In this document: positions 34,887 to 42,826 of the stretch, piece after piece | Layout: each line of letters begins with the position of its first letter | Position numbering within the stretch: position 1 is the stretch's first letter | Translations under genes and position numbers: made by a program | Origin: Phycisphaerae bacterium | Lineage (GTDB): Bacteria > Chloroflexota > Anaerolineae > 4572-78 > J111 | Assembly (NCBI GenBank): GCA_028285035.1 | Contig: JANQQF010000128.1 | Coordinates: forward strand, 1-64,000 | Direction: 5' to 3' | DNA length: 64,000 nucleotides | Notes under the pieces: generated by a model | What the model saw: only the letters and a program-made list of their open reading frames with translations | The model's database searches: none | Told to the model about the DNA's origin: nothing

Positions 34887-35028
34887 TTTCCCCTGACAGC
34901 CTCCCAAGAAAACCCAGGAGACATTCGAGAAACAATGAGATACCTTTGATAAGCCACTGACAGTGGGTCTACTTTAAACTTATGATTAAACATAGTGAAA
35001 TTAGGGTAGGTATCAAGAGGAGGCCAAT

Positions 35029-35514
35029 ATGGCAGAAGATTTCAAATTTAAAGGGGCGGCTCGCTTAGAAAATGCGGTGAACTTTGTCGCGAGTTTTTCG
35101 CCTGATGGTGAAGTGGTCACCCTCATCTTTGATGATTTGGTGATGGATTTGGGTGGGCCAAAAGGAGGACGGATTGCCACCAAGGTGGTTTCGATTGCGA
35201 TGCCGGTTGAAACTGAGCTTGACCTCAAGGTGCGGCTCCGGCTGGATGGGTTTGTTTCTGCGGATGAGGGGGCGCGAGCAGCGGTGCTGGTGCATCACGG
35301 TGGTGAAACCACCTTGCTTGACCTCCCCCAAGGGCCGTGTGTGGAGGCTGACATTAGTCAGGACCTGGTCTCGACCCTGCCTGCTGGCGCGGAGTATCGG
35401 ATCGTGTTGTTCTTGCTGCTTGAGCGGGATACGGATGATGCCGATGTCGGCGGTTTGATTACGATTGATACGTTGGAGCCGGTGTTGGAAAGAGTGGGCG
35501 GCAAGAGTAGTTGA
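35029..35514 (+). CDS. small beta-rich hypothetical protein
   Basis: This codes for 161 residues starting MAEDFKFKGAARLENA, with GAGGAGG upstream. Strand-rich pattern with no signal peptide: SPDGEVVTLIFDDLVMDLGG, VVSIAMPVETELDLKVRLRL, DGFVSADEGARAAVLVHHGG. The order resembles DUF4360-type beta sandwiches, but the match is weak and lacks their cysteines. It is GC-richer than the CHAT genes and has its own terminator, so it may be a separate unit. Its position between CHAT and the convergent protease operon makes it a candidate substrate or inhibitor. Confidence 0.55.
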   Translation: MAEDFKFKGAARLENAVNFVASFSPDGEVVTLIFDDLVMDLGGPKGGRIATKVVSIAMPVETELDLKVRLRLDGFVSADEGARAAVLVHHGGETTLLDLPQGPCVEADISQDLVSTLPAGAEYRIVLFLLLERDTDDADVGGLITIDTLEPVLERVGGKSS

Positions 35515-35530
35515 GGCTATTTAATTGAGA

Positions 35531-35560
35531 AGAGAGGTTCTTCACGTGAAGAACCTCTCT
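35531..35560. terminator. 30-bp perfect palindrome between convergent genes
   Basis: AGAGAGGTTCTTCAC followed by its exact reverse complement gives a 15-bp stem with no loop beyond the centre. It lies between the ends of two convergent genes, with a T-rich stretch on the plus-strand side (attttgcc, then ttttt). It likely ends transcription from both sides. Confidence 0.75.
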
Positions 35561-35578
35561 CCATTTTGCCTTACTTTT

Positions 35579-35842
35579 TTAAGAACAAACTAACTTTCCT
35601 TGTATTTCCTGGAGATGTGTAAGCAGGTTCTGTAAATAAGCCTTCTGCCTCTGACTGAGTTCATTATCGGCCCCTTCTAACTGATTTTTAATGCAGTTAA
35701 TTTGATAATCCATCAAGCTACAAAGAATATCCTTACGAAGGTTTTCATCCTCTGGTGGTAACCAAGGGGCCAACCAAGACGCCAACGGACTTTCACATGC
35801 TGAACCGATACCATTACCAAAACCACTACTACAACTGCACAT
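35579..35842 (-). CDS. small Cys-rich protein of protease operon
   Basis: This codes for 87 residues, with AAGGAGG six bases before ATG. The N-terminus is MCSCSSGFGNGIGSACESPL, a Cys/Gly/Ser-rich head with three cysteines. A Trp/Pro segment (LASWLAPWLPPEDENLRK) and two helices follow (ILCSLMDYQINCIKNQLEG, QKAYLQNLLTHLQEIQGK). It ends in CS. There is no export signal. It lies 40 bases after the metalloprotease gene and is probably co-transcribed with it. A substrate or RiPP-like precursor is possible but unproven. Confidence 0.55.
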   Translation of the reverse strand: MCSCSSGFGNGIGSACESPLASWLAPWLPPEDENLRKDILCSLMDYQINCIKNQLEGADNELSQRQKAYLQNLLTHLQEIQGKLVCS

Positions 35843-35882
35843 TGTTTACCTCCTTATGTTTATTGCAATAATCTAGGGTGAT

Positions 35883-38012
35883 TTATTTTGCTGCCTTGCG
35901 ATGTTTTTTTGCGAGAGATTTGGTGGATGCTACAGTGTCGTCATCGAAAGCTTTGAGTGCTTGTGTGGTCAATGTGTCTAATAGATTAGCTGCTTGAGCA
36001 CGATCTCCGATATATTCTTTAAACTTCCCATCTTGGAAGCGAACATAAGAGCGTCCAGTATCAATTCCCTTACACCGAATGATATTCGCCACAATCGGGT
36101 CTTTAATCTTTTTAGCTTTACCCTGTCTTCTCTCGCGAACCTCTTCCAGAGCATCGCGAGTCTTATCCATATCGTGAGCCCCACCTAACGCAAAATATAA
36201 GCCAACATCCTCACGGAAGAGTGTCAAAGCATCTCGCTCCTCATCCATTGTTTTTGGGGCTGCGACTTGAATTTGTAGCGGGTCAGAGTAAACCACATAT
36301 TCCGTATCATGCGGTGTACCACGTATTGTAATGACAAACGCCGCCATAACTTCATACGTGCCAGGTTCAGCGAAAGCAAAGCCCCCAGTCCCATAAGTCA
36401 AATTCAGGTTATTTTGCCGTGCAGTACCTGGGCTAAACAATACGTAATCAGCGGGGGACAAATCAAAACAACGTTGCATAAATGGTACAAAAGTATCACT
36501 GGCTTGTGGTTGGGCGTGCCTTTGACTAGTTACTCTACGGATCATAATCTGTAGAAAGCTGGCCTTTGGATCAAGTAAAATAGAGGGCAATCGTAGGGAC
36601 CAACCGTTTATATTACGCAGCTCCACTTTCAAGAAGATTGGTTGCCCAAAGACAAATACTGGACCTCTTTCAGGGGGGAAGAGGTTTAACTTGTAGCCTG
36701 CCAAACGCTGCTCTGGATTAAGAGCATAAGGCGTATACCCACCATCTCCATCAGCCCAATACCAAATACTATGGAATGGCTCCCCGCCGGGACTCACGGC
36801 AGGGAGCGGCCCATGTCGCATAAACGCTAACTCATCGGGGTCAAAGGTAAAGGAAAAATTTCGCCAATATTCTTCGCCGTGATTAAAGCCCTTATAACGC
36901 CAATCATAATTCATAAATGAGGTGGAGTCGGCCCGACCCACAACCCGCTCAAATCGGTGAACCAAATTGAGGGCATGAGCCAACTCATGGGTTGAGGTGT
37001 GAATTAGCTTTCGATCAGCCCACTCCCCATAGTTTTCTCGAATCGTATTGCCAAAAACAGCAACTCCTTGACGTGGCAATCCCACCTCATCAAACATAAT
37101 GCCATTTAGCCTCGAGCGTGTCGCCTTTGATAAGAGAAGATAATGCAACTCCCAAGCACGCTGAAGCAATGAGGTTTGGGAAAACCGCTGCATCGCACGA
37201 TTTAAATCGGCATTAAGGACTTTAATCTCGGCTGTTCCCCAGCCGCTAGGATTAGCTGGCTTCGGAATACGATCGATTTGCCCTACATCCGTTACCTCAA
37301 AGCCAGCATCCTCAAAACAGCTTTCAATGGTAATCATCCGACCATTAAAATCGAAAGGCCTTGGCGGGGCAACTCCCTGCTCAATTTCCATCTCAATACC
37401 AAGGGTACGCAAATATTTAGAAACCCAAGTGGCAGCAAAGTTGATGTGAGTTCGTCCCGGCAAGCCTTGCAAGGTCTGTTCAAAATATAATTGAGCAATG
37501 ATTTGCTTTGGATCATTTGCCGTTGTTGAAAGGGTTAAGGTGCCCATAACCTTAGCGTCGAATTCATCTTCACCTATGATTGTCCAGGTCGCATCATCTA
37601 AACTTATGTGCTCACCAGGAACAGTACGAAGCGAGGCAAGAAATCTTTTATTTAAGGGATCATTTGTAAAGATATCAGCACTAATTACCCCGGAGACACT
37701 TTCATCAAGTCGCAACTCAATAAAATAGCGATCATTGCCACCTTGATAACGCCCATCTTGTAAAGCAACACTTGATTGGTCTTCATTTTGCCAAAAAGGG
37801 ATATATTCTGGAAGAGGGTATACATTAGACGAAGTCGGAGCCAGAGCCATTGAGGCCCTATTAAGGTAGGTTAAAGCTGTTTCTATTTGATCTAATCGTT
37901 GTTCTTCGTGGTGGGATAAGCTCCGGCCAATAACTTGAATATTGGCTCGTTCATTTTCAAGTGAATTAATCAAAGATTGTAATTTTTCCTCCATAATTAT
38001 TTGTTGTTGCAT
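35883..38012 (-). CDS. cytosolic metzincin-type metalloprotease
   Basis: This codes for 709 residues, with AGGAG six bases before ATG and no signal peptide. Residues 1-60 are a coiled-coil-like helix (LQSLINSLENERANIQVIG). The zinc site is HELAHALNLVH: His342, Glu343, His346 and His352 fit HExxHxxxxxH. A Met-turn candidate SFMNYDW follows about 20 residues later. The N-terminal half is beta-rich. The C-terminal part has an Ig-like strand pattern (FAEPGTYEVMAAFVITIRG) and a basic tail (KSLAKKHRKAAK). Metzincins are usually secreted, so an intracellular one next to a cytosolic trypsin and a CHAT protease is unusual. Confidence 0.75.
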   Translation of the reverse strand: MQQQIIMEEKLQSLINSLENERANIQVIGRSLSHHEEQRLDQIETALTYLNRASMALAPTSSNVYPLPEYIPFWQNEDQSSVALQDGRYQGGNDRYFIELRLDESVSGVISADIFTNDPLNKRFLASLRTVPGEHISLDDATWTIIGEDEFDAKVMGTLTLSTTANDPKQIIAQLYFEQTLQGLPGRTHINFAATWVSKYLRTLGIEMEIEQGVAPPRPFDFNGRMITIESCFEDAGFEVTDVGQIDRIPKPANPSGWGTAEIKVLNADLNRAMQRFSQTSLLQRAWELHYLLLSKATRSRLNGIMFDEVGLPRQGVAVFGNTIRENYGEWADRKLIHTSTHELAHALNLVHRFERVVGRADSTSFMNYDWRYKGFNHGEEYWRNFSFTFDPDELAFMRHGPLPAVSPGGEPFHSIWYWADGDGGYTPYALNPEQRLAGYKLNLFPPERGPVFVFGQPIFLKVELRNINGWSLRLPSILLDPKASFLQIMIRRVTSQRHAQPQASDTFVPFMQRCFDLSPADYVLFSPGTARQNNLNLTYGTGGFAFAEPGTYEVMAAFVITIRGTPHDTEYVVYSDPLQIQVAAPKTMDEERDALTLFREDVGLYFALGGAHDMDKTRDALEEVRERRQGKAKKIKDPIVANIIRCKGIDTGRSYVRFQDGKFKEYIGDRAQAANLLDTLTTQALKAFDDDTVASTKSLAKKHRKAAK

Positions 38013-38080
38013 AACACGCTCCTTAACTTAAGATGATCGGTTCTCTAACAAAAGGGGAAATCCCTGTGTCCTTTCGGTAT

Positions 38081-39076
38081 TTATTCATCCGCAACAATTG
38101 CTCGTAAGACAGGTGATGCAGCCAAGATAGCGCCAATGGCAACCCCGGAGTTTGAACCTGTAAACATGCCACAACCCCCATTTGTATGGACCCCGACAAC
38201 CTCACCTGTATCGGCTAGGAGAACACTTGACCCAGATGAGCCACTTTGGGTGTCAATGTCGTTGTAAGATATTCTTGATCCCACAATTGCTGATAGTGGC
38301 CCTGCTTCAATTTTCTTCGGTTCTCCACTGGGGTGTTGAATGACACCTAGCATTGGCCCTTCGGTTCCAGCAGCAACCCCAGGGAGGTCTTGTTTGGCCA
38401 CTTTGAGGAAATTATATTTGGTACCAGGTGATTCACCTGCCGCATTGGGACCTAGTTCAATAACCGCATAATCCAGCCCATCGAATCGATACTCTAATAA
38501 TTGGAGCACTGGATAACTATCTTCCTCTCTGGTTTCTTCTGTCGCTTGATCTATAATTTGATAATTGAAATTGACCTGCATTAATTTAGCTATTTCATAT
38601 TCAGAAATGATCTGACCATTACGACGAGGTCTTAACCACCCGTTGCCTGTTTGAGCAAAACAGTGAGCAGCAGTTAAAAAGAGAGAGTTTGATATCAAAG
38701 CTCCAGAACACCAACGTTTTCCATTTACATTACCAGGGTCTTCATTTGGGCCACTAAATCGACTAGGCAAGTCTGATAACCATTGTAATTGACCAACAGA
38801 TGGTGAATGTTTGTGAACAAACTCAATTGTTACCCCGAGAGTTCCATCATAAAATTCAACATCTTGAGCATCATCTACCCCACCACAGGTGCTTTCAATC
38901 ATATTTCGTTGAATACGATCAATCTCAGTTTCAACAATCTCAAGCTGTGCTTGTAACTGATTTTTTTGTTGCTTTAAGTCTTCCAACGAAGTTTCAGTTG
39001 CTGGTAATTCATCTAGTGCTTCATCTGGTGATATAACCCGCGGTGGTGGTGCAGGTAAGGCATTACGTTCTTCCAT
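38081..39076 (-). CDS. cytosolic trypsin-like serine protease (S1)
   Basis: This codes for 331 residues, with AAGGAG eight bases before ATG. A Pro-rich start and a coiled coil (about 28-60: LEDLKQQKNQLQAQLEIVET) replace any export signal. The catalytic triad is visible: His138 in LTAAHC, Asp202 in LDYAVIEL, and Ser281 in GSSGSS followed by GEVVGVHTNGGCG. The active-site serine context is of the glutamyl-endopeptidase/V8 kind. The gene leads a three-gene operon: trypsin, metzincin, Cys-rich small protein. Cytosolic trypsins are known effectors in bacterial STAND conflict systems. Confidence 0.85.
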   Translation of the reverse strand: MEERNALPAPPPRVISPDEALDELPATETSLEDLKQQKNQLQAQLEIVETEIDRIQRNMIESTCGGVDDAQDVEFYDGTLGVTIEFVHKHSPSVGQLQWLSDLPSRFSGPNEDPGNVNGKRWCSGALISNSLFLTAAHCFAQTGNGWLRPRRNGQIISEYEIAKLMQVNFNYQIIDQATEETREEDSYPVLQLLEYRFDGLDYAVIELGPNAAGESPGTKYNFLKVAKQDLPGVAAGTEGPMLGVIQHPSGEPKKIEAGPLSAIVGSRISYNDIDTQSGSSGSSVLLADTGEVVGVHTNGGCGMFTGSNSGVAIGAILAASPVLRAIVADE

Positions 39077-39534
39077 TTTTATTTCTCCTTTGCCGTGTAG
39101 GCATAGATCTAATTTTTTCTATGATCCTATCAATGATTCCCTCTCCTAATCTATCGTATTTCTTTCTCTATCTCCTATACTCCTCTCTTTCGCCTCTCAA
39201 GCGAAAAGGTATTGTCTTTATGTGAATATTTGATATGAAATTTTCATTTGCAATTCATAATTAATGTAGTACCTTAGTCAGCCAAATCTCCATCTCTTAC
39301 AAAATTGTGTTACAATAGCAAAATCAAACACAAATCTCACAAATCGGGACTCGGGAACCATTAAAATACGCTTGATTTGACTTAACGTGACATCCGTTGG
39401 CGTAAGGCGTACAATAAAAAACATCTTCATCCTACACACGACGCAATACGCACCACGTCAATTTCTCCAACACCATAAAATTCAACAAATATCAAGCCCA
39501 TCGCCCCTTGAGCCCAAACCAAAGGTCTATAATA
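39077..39534. other. intergenic region between protease operon and phosphatase gene
   Basis: This 458-base gap lies between divergent genes. It holds a hairpin CTTTCGC / GCGAAAAG near 39186-39210 and scraps of the short-word repeats seen elsewhere (acgcaatacgcaccacgtcaat near 39440). Promoters in both directions are expected but no strong -35/-10 pair stands out. No coding frame was seen. Confidence 0.4.
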
Positions 39535-41460
39535 ATGGATGCAAAACAGTACACGCCTTTCATCTATAATGTTTTGATCGGGATTTTGCTGCTGATTATC
39601 CCCACCCTCGTTGTGCTTTCCATCATTAATTATGTTTCAACCCGACAGGCCTTGCTCGATAACTACAAATTGTTGCAAGAGCAAACGGAAGCCAACATCA
39701 TCAACAGCCTGCGCTTTACCGACAACGGCTACAAAATGTTTGAGCGGGCCTTGGAGCAAAGTATCGAGCAGGCCTTTGTTCCCTTTAACGAGGCCTATGA
39801 TGCGGCAGGACAAGATCCATCTAAACTAGATTTGCAGGCGATACAAAGCGAGGTTGAGGAGTCGTTGGGACTGCAAGCCGATATTTACCTTATCAACCCG
39901 GAGGGGGTGGTTGAATATACGACCTTTACCAAGGATGAGGGGTTGGATCTGTCTCAATTTACCAACTTTTTCAACAACATTACCCGGATACGGGAGAATG
40001 GTGAGTTTGCGGCGGATCGTTTTACGACGGAAACCCAAACAGGTCAACTTCGCAAATATGCCTATCAAGCGACCAGTGACCGCAACTATTTGATGGAAAT
40101 TGGGATCACCACCGATGAGTTTCAAAATTTTATTGCTGAATTTGATGAGCTAACTATTGCCGATGATTTGGAAATGACCAGCCCTATTTTGGACCAGGTG
40201 CGCACCTTTGACGGTAAGGCCTATGTGTTGGGGGATCAGGATGCGGTGGTTTCGGAGGAAACAGCGAACATTATCACCGAAATATGGGGGCAGCCAGGGG
40301 CTCGCCGGATTGTTGAAGATCGGGCCAATCGGCAGGTGATCCACTATATCTTTGTTGACCTGCGCGATGATCGGTATGCCTCGGACGCTAGCCGGGTGGT
40401 TGAGTTGGTCTACAACACCAAATTGATTGACGATGCGCTGGCTCGCCAGTTGATAACGAATGGTCTCGTTGATCTGATCGCCATCGCTCTGACCGTGGGC
40501 TTGGCCTTTGTCATTGCCAAACGTATTTCCGATCCGGTCCAAAATATTGTGGCGGATGTCGAAGCGATTGCCCAAGGCGATTTAGAGCGGCGGGTGTCTG
40601 TTGAGGCGAATAATGAGCTACGGGTGCTGGAGGGTAGTATCAACACGATGGTCGATAACATTAATGATTATATCGACCAGCTAAAATCGGCTGAAGCAGA
40701 ACGGCTTCGGCTCAATGCGATTGATCAGGAACTAAAATTGGCCCGGGAAATTCAGCATAATCTATTGCCTGCGGCCAGCCCAGAATGGTCTGCGCTAGAT
40801 ACCGTCTGTTACACTGCTTCGGCCCACGAGATGGGCGGGGATTTGTATACCTATGAGCAGCTTAATCCCAATAAGTTTGCCTTGGCAGTTGGAGATGTTT
40901 CAGGCAAAGGAATGCCGGCAGCCTTATTGATGTCTGTCAGTTTAGCCTCTTTTCGCTCAATGCTCGACCAACAACTGCCTCCTAAAGAACTGTTAGCCAA
41001 ACTAGACAAGACCCTTTTGGGCTATACCGAAACAACCCGCCAGAACTGTGCCTTTATCTACACCGAAATTACCCTACCCAACGGCACGATGAGCGGCTGT
41101 CTTCAGACAGCAAACGCTGGTTGTATATTCCCGCTTATCCGCCGGGCGAACGGTAAAATAGAGTGGGTTGAAGTGTTTGGTTTGCCTTTGGGGGTGAGCC
41201 TGGATCTTGATTTTGATTACACGGATACCGACGTTGAATTGTATCCTGATGATCTTATCATCTTCACCAGTGATGGCGTGGTCGAGGCGATGAACAGTGA
41301 CCGGGAAATGTTTGGTTTTGTCGCCTTTAGTCAAGCTGTTGCGGCTGGCCCGACGGCCTCAGCCCAAGCAATGCTAGATCACCTGCGGCGGGAAATTGAA
41401 AACTTTGTCGGTGAGGCAGATCCGCACGATGATCTTACGATTGTGGTGGTGAAGGTGTAG
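39535..41460 (+). CDS. membrane sensor SpoIIE-type PP2C phosphatase
   Basis: This codes for 641 residues starting MDAKQYTPFIYNVLIG; a TTG nine codons earlier is less likely. A membrane helix (about 10-32), an extracellular Cache-like sensor region (about 33-305), a second membrane helix (AIALTVGLAFVIAKRI) and a HAMP linker (DPVQNIV, ELRVLEGSINTMV) come in order. The C-terminal part is a SpoIIE-type PP2C phosphatase (LAREIQHNLLP, EMGGDLYTYEQL, GDVSGKGMPAALLM, PHDDLTIVVVKV). The metal-binding Asp residues are present (GGD, GDVSGKG, DD). It is likely to dephosphorylate an anti-sigma antagonist in response to an outside signal. No partner-switching kinase is nearby. Confidence 0.88.
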   Translation: MDAKQYTPFIYNVLIGILLLIIPTLVVLSIINYVSTRQALLDNYKLLQEQTEANIINSLRFTDNGYKMFERALEQSIEQAFVPFNEAYDAAGQDPSKLDLQAIQSEVEESLGLQADIYLINPEGVVEYTTFTKDEGLDLSQFTNFFNNITRIRENGEFAADRFTTETQTGQLRKYAYQATSDRNYLMEIGITTDEFQNFIAEFDELTIADDLEMTSPILDQVRTFDGKAYVLGDQDAVVSEETANIITEIWGQPGARRIVEDRANRQVIHYIFVDLRDDRYASDASRVVELVYNTKLIDDALARQLITNGLVDLIAIALTVGLAFVIAKRISDPVQNIVADVEAIAQGDLERRVSVEANNELRVLEGSINTMVDNINDYIDQLKSAEAERLRLNAIDQELKLAREIQHNLLPAASPEWSALDTVCYTASAHEMGGDLYTYEQLNPNKFALAVGDVSGKGMPAALLMSVSLASFRSMLDQQLPPKELLAKLDKTLLGYTETTRQNCAFIYTEITLPNGTMSGCLQTANAGCIFPLIRRANGKIEWVEVFGLPLGVSLDLDFDYTDTDVELYPDDLIIFTSDGVVEAMNSDREMFGFVAFSQAVAAGPTASAQAMLDHLRREIENFVGEADPHDDLTIVVVKV

Positions 41461-41465
41461 GCCCG

Positions 41466-41789
41466 TTGGCACAATCAGAAGATTTATCAGATAACACCCA
41501 CTACAAATGGCCGGTCCTACTTGGCATTATTGTTTATGGGGTGCTGCTGCTCCCAGTGGGGAGTTGTAGTCTGTTGGTCTTTGGTATGTCCGGCGATGGC
41601 GACCCCCTCACCATAATTGAAACCCTCTTTGTCTATACCCTCATCGCCCTACCGCTGGTGCTGGCCCTGACCATTGCCCTGGCCTTGGTAAATTATTTGC
41701 AAAAGAAATATGCTCAAGCGGCAAAGATTCTTTTGTTACCCCTCTTTAATGCTGCATTACTAGCATTGCTGGCCCCATTTGTGAATTAA
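41466..41789 (+). CDS. small membrane protein
   Basis: This codes for 107 residues, with a TTG start five bases after the phosphatase stop (MAQSEDLSDNTHYKWP). Three hydrophobic segments (VLLGIIVYGVLLLPVG, IETLFVYTLIALPLVLALTI, ILLLPLFNAALLALLAPF) imply a small integral membrane protein. Close spacing suggests co-expression with the phosphatase. No family was recognised. Confidence 0.5.
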   Translation: MAQSEDLSDNTHYKWPVLLGIIVYGVLLLPVGSCSLLVFGMSGDGDPLTIIETLFVYTLIALPLVLALTIALALVNYLQKKYAQAAKILLLPLFNAALLALLAPFVN

Positions 41790-41807
41790 TACGACTTTAT
41801 TTCCCTT

Positions 41808-41867
41808 GGTTCCAATGCTCTGCGTTGGAACCCATCCCCTATGGCCTGACAATGTCTGCGTTGTCAG
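41808..41867. repeat. paired intergenic hairpins (TCTGCG-loop family)
   Basis: The first hairpin (41808-41832) has stem GGTTCCAA / TTGGAACC with loop TGCTCTGCG. The second (41846-41867) has stem CTGACAA / TTGTCAG with loop TGTCTGCG. The loop is conserved while stem sequences differ and remain paired. It lies just after the small membrane protein gene. Confidence 0.75.
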
Positions 41868-41909
41868 CAGAAGAACTCCTTCTTCGCTTCCAAGAAACTG
41901 GCTGATTTA

Positions 41910-42047
41910 TGTCATACCCGAATGAAGTTGTCGGGTATCTATTGACCGGAGACAACAAACGATGGATTCCCGCCAGAAGCACGCGGGAATGACATGAGCC
42001 AACGTTTCTTTCTTTGTGTAGAAGGCCTGCCGTCGGCCTTCTCAGTT
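41910..42047. repeat. MITE-like intergenic element, copy 1
   Basis: Ends are inverted: TGTCATACCCG at the left and CGGGAATGACA at 41994. Inside, two sub-hairpins stand (ATACCCG..CGGGTAT and ATTCCCGC..GCGGGAAT). A third hairpin, AGAAGGCC / GGCCTTCT, follows to 42047 and is shared with the copy near 56.6 kb. It has no coding capacity, so if mobile it needs a transposase elsewhere. Confidence 0.7.
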
Positions 42048-42124
42048 TCTCGAAATGACCTGATTGTTGCTCGGCTTAACTTTTGCTTGACTTTGCAACA
42101 CCCTTACAAATCTCAATTTAGTTA

Positions 42125-42187
42125 TTGACAAGGTTGATAAAGTGTGATAAATTTCGTTGGAAATCAAACGTTTGATCTCAAACGAAA
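42125..42187 (+). promoter_or_regulatory. promoter and 36-bp dyad operator of the MarR gene
   Basis: TTGACA (42125-42130) and TAAATT (42148-42153) are spaced 17 bases apart. Overlapping the -10 box is a dyad with one centre: outer arms TTTCGTT / AACGAAA and inner perfect palindrome ATCAAACGTTTGAT (42163-42176). This is the size and position expected for a MarR dimer site that blocks RNA polymerase, so autoregulation is inferred. Confidence 0.7.
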
Positions 42188-42263
42188 TATTTCGATACCA
42201 TTTATCACCACTACTCAATCCTAACACCACCTTATCTCAATTCACTTGGCCAATGGGGGCACT

Positions 42264-42773
42264 GTGCAATCAACTGACGATTTACAGCCGGAAGAGATTG
42301 ATATTCTACAACGGGTATCCAACTTACCGATTGATCTTTTGTCTATGGCTGTTGCTTCAAATATTTGGCGGGCGGCACAATTGCTGAAGCACCATCAAGA
42401 ACGAACCATCCTACGTGAATTTGATTTAACTTGGGCCAGTTTTTCAACACTGTACATCGTTTGGATCTGGGGGCCCATTGAGACACGCGATTTAGCCCGT
42501 TCTCAGGCGGTCACCCGCGGTACAGTAACCAGCAATGTGTCATTGCTCGAAAAGCGAGGCTTATGTCGCCGTCGCCAAAGTGACGAAGATCGTCGTTTGG
42601 TATTAGTTGAACTAACTGATGAAGGACTAGCCCTCATTGAGAAGGTCTTTCCTTTATTTAATCAGGGTGAACTGAACTTCACCTCCTATCTCAATCACGA
42701 AGAACAAGAAACTTTAGCCCAACTCCTTCGAAAAATTGTCAGCGGTAACAAACATATCGGCAATGGGACTTGA
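42264..42773 (+). CDS. MarR-family transcription regulator
   Basis: This codes for about 169 residues, with a GTG start behind GGGGG; a TTG six codons earlier is the alternative. The winged HTH is clear: TRDLARSQAVTRGTVTSNVS is the recognition region and RRRQSDEDRRLVLVELTDEG is the wing. N- and C-terminal helices would form the dimer. MarR proteins usually respond to phenolic or other aromatic ligands. It precedes a P450 gene by only a few dozen bases on the same strand, so it probably controls itself and the aromatic catabolic genes downstream. Confidence 0.88.
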   Translation: MQSTDDLQPEEIDILQRVSNLPIDLLSMAVASNIWRAAQLLKHHQERTILREFDLTWASFSTLYIVWIWGPIETRDLARSQAVTRGTVTSNVSLLEKRGLCRRRQSDEDRRLVLVELTDEGLALIEKVFPLFNQGELNFTSYLNHEEQETLAQLLRKIVSGNKHIGNGT

Positions 42774-42826
42774 TTAATTCGGGTCTCGTTAGTTCCAAAA
42801 TTGAGTTATTCTTAACGGAGAGAATG

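Noticed and set aside
42042..42230. Minus-strand frame of 62 codons upstream of the MarR gene
   Set aside because: It covers the promoter and operator dyad and the repeated element; no ribosome-binding site.
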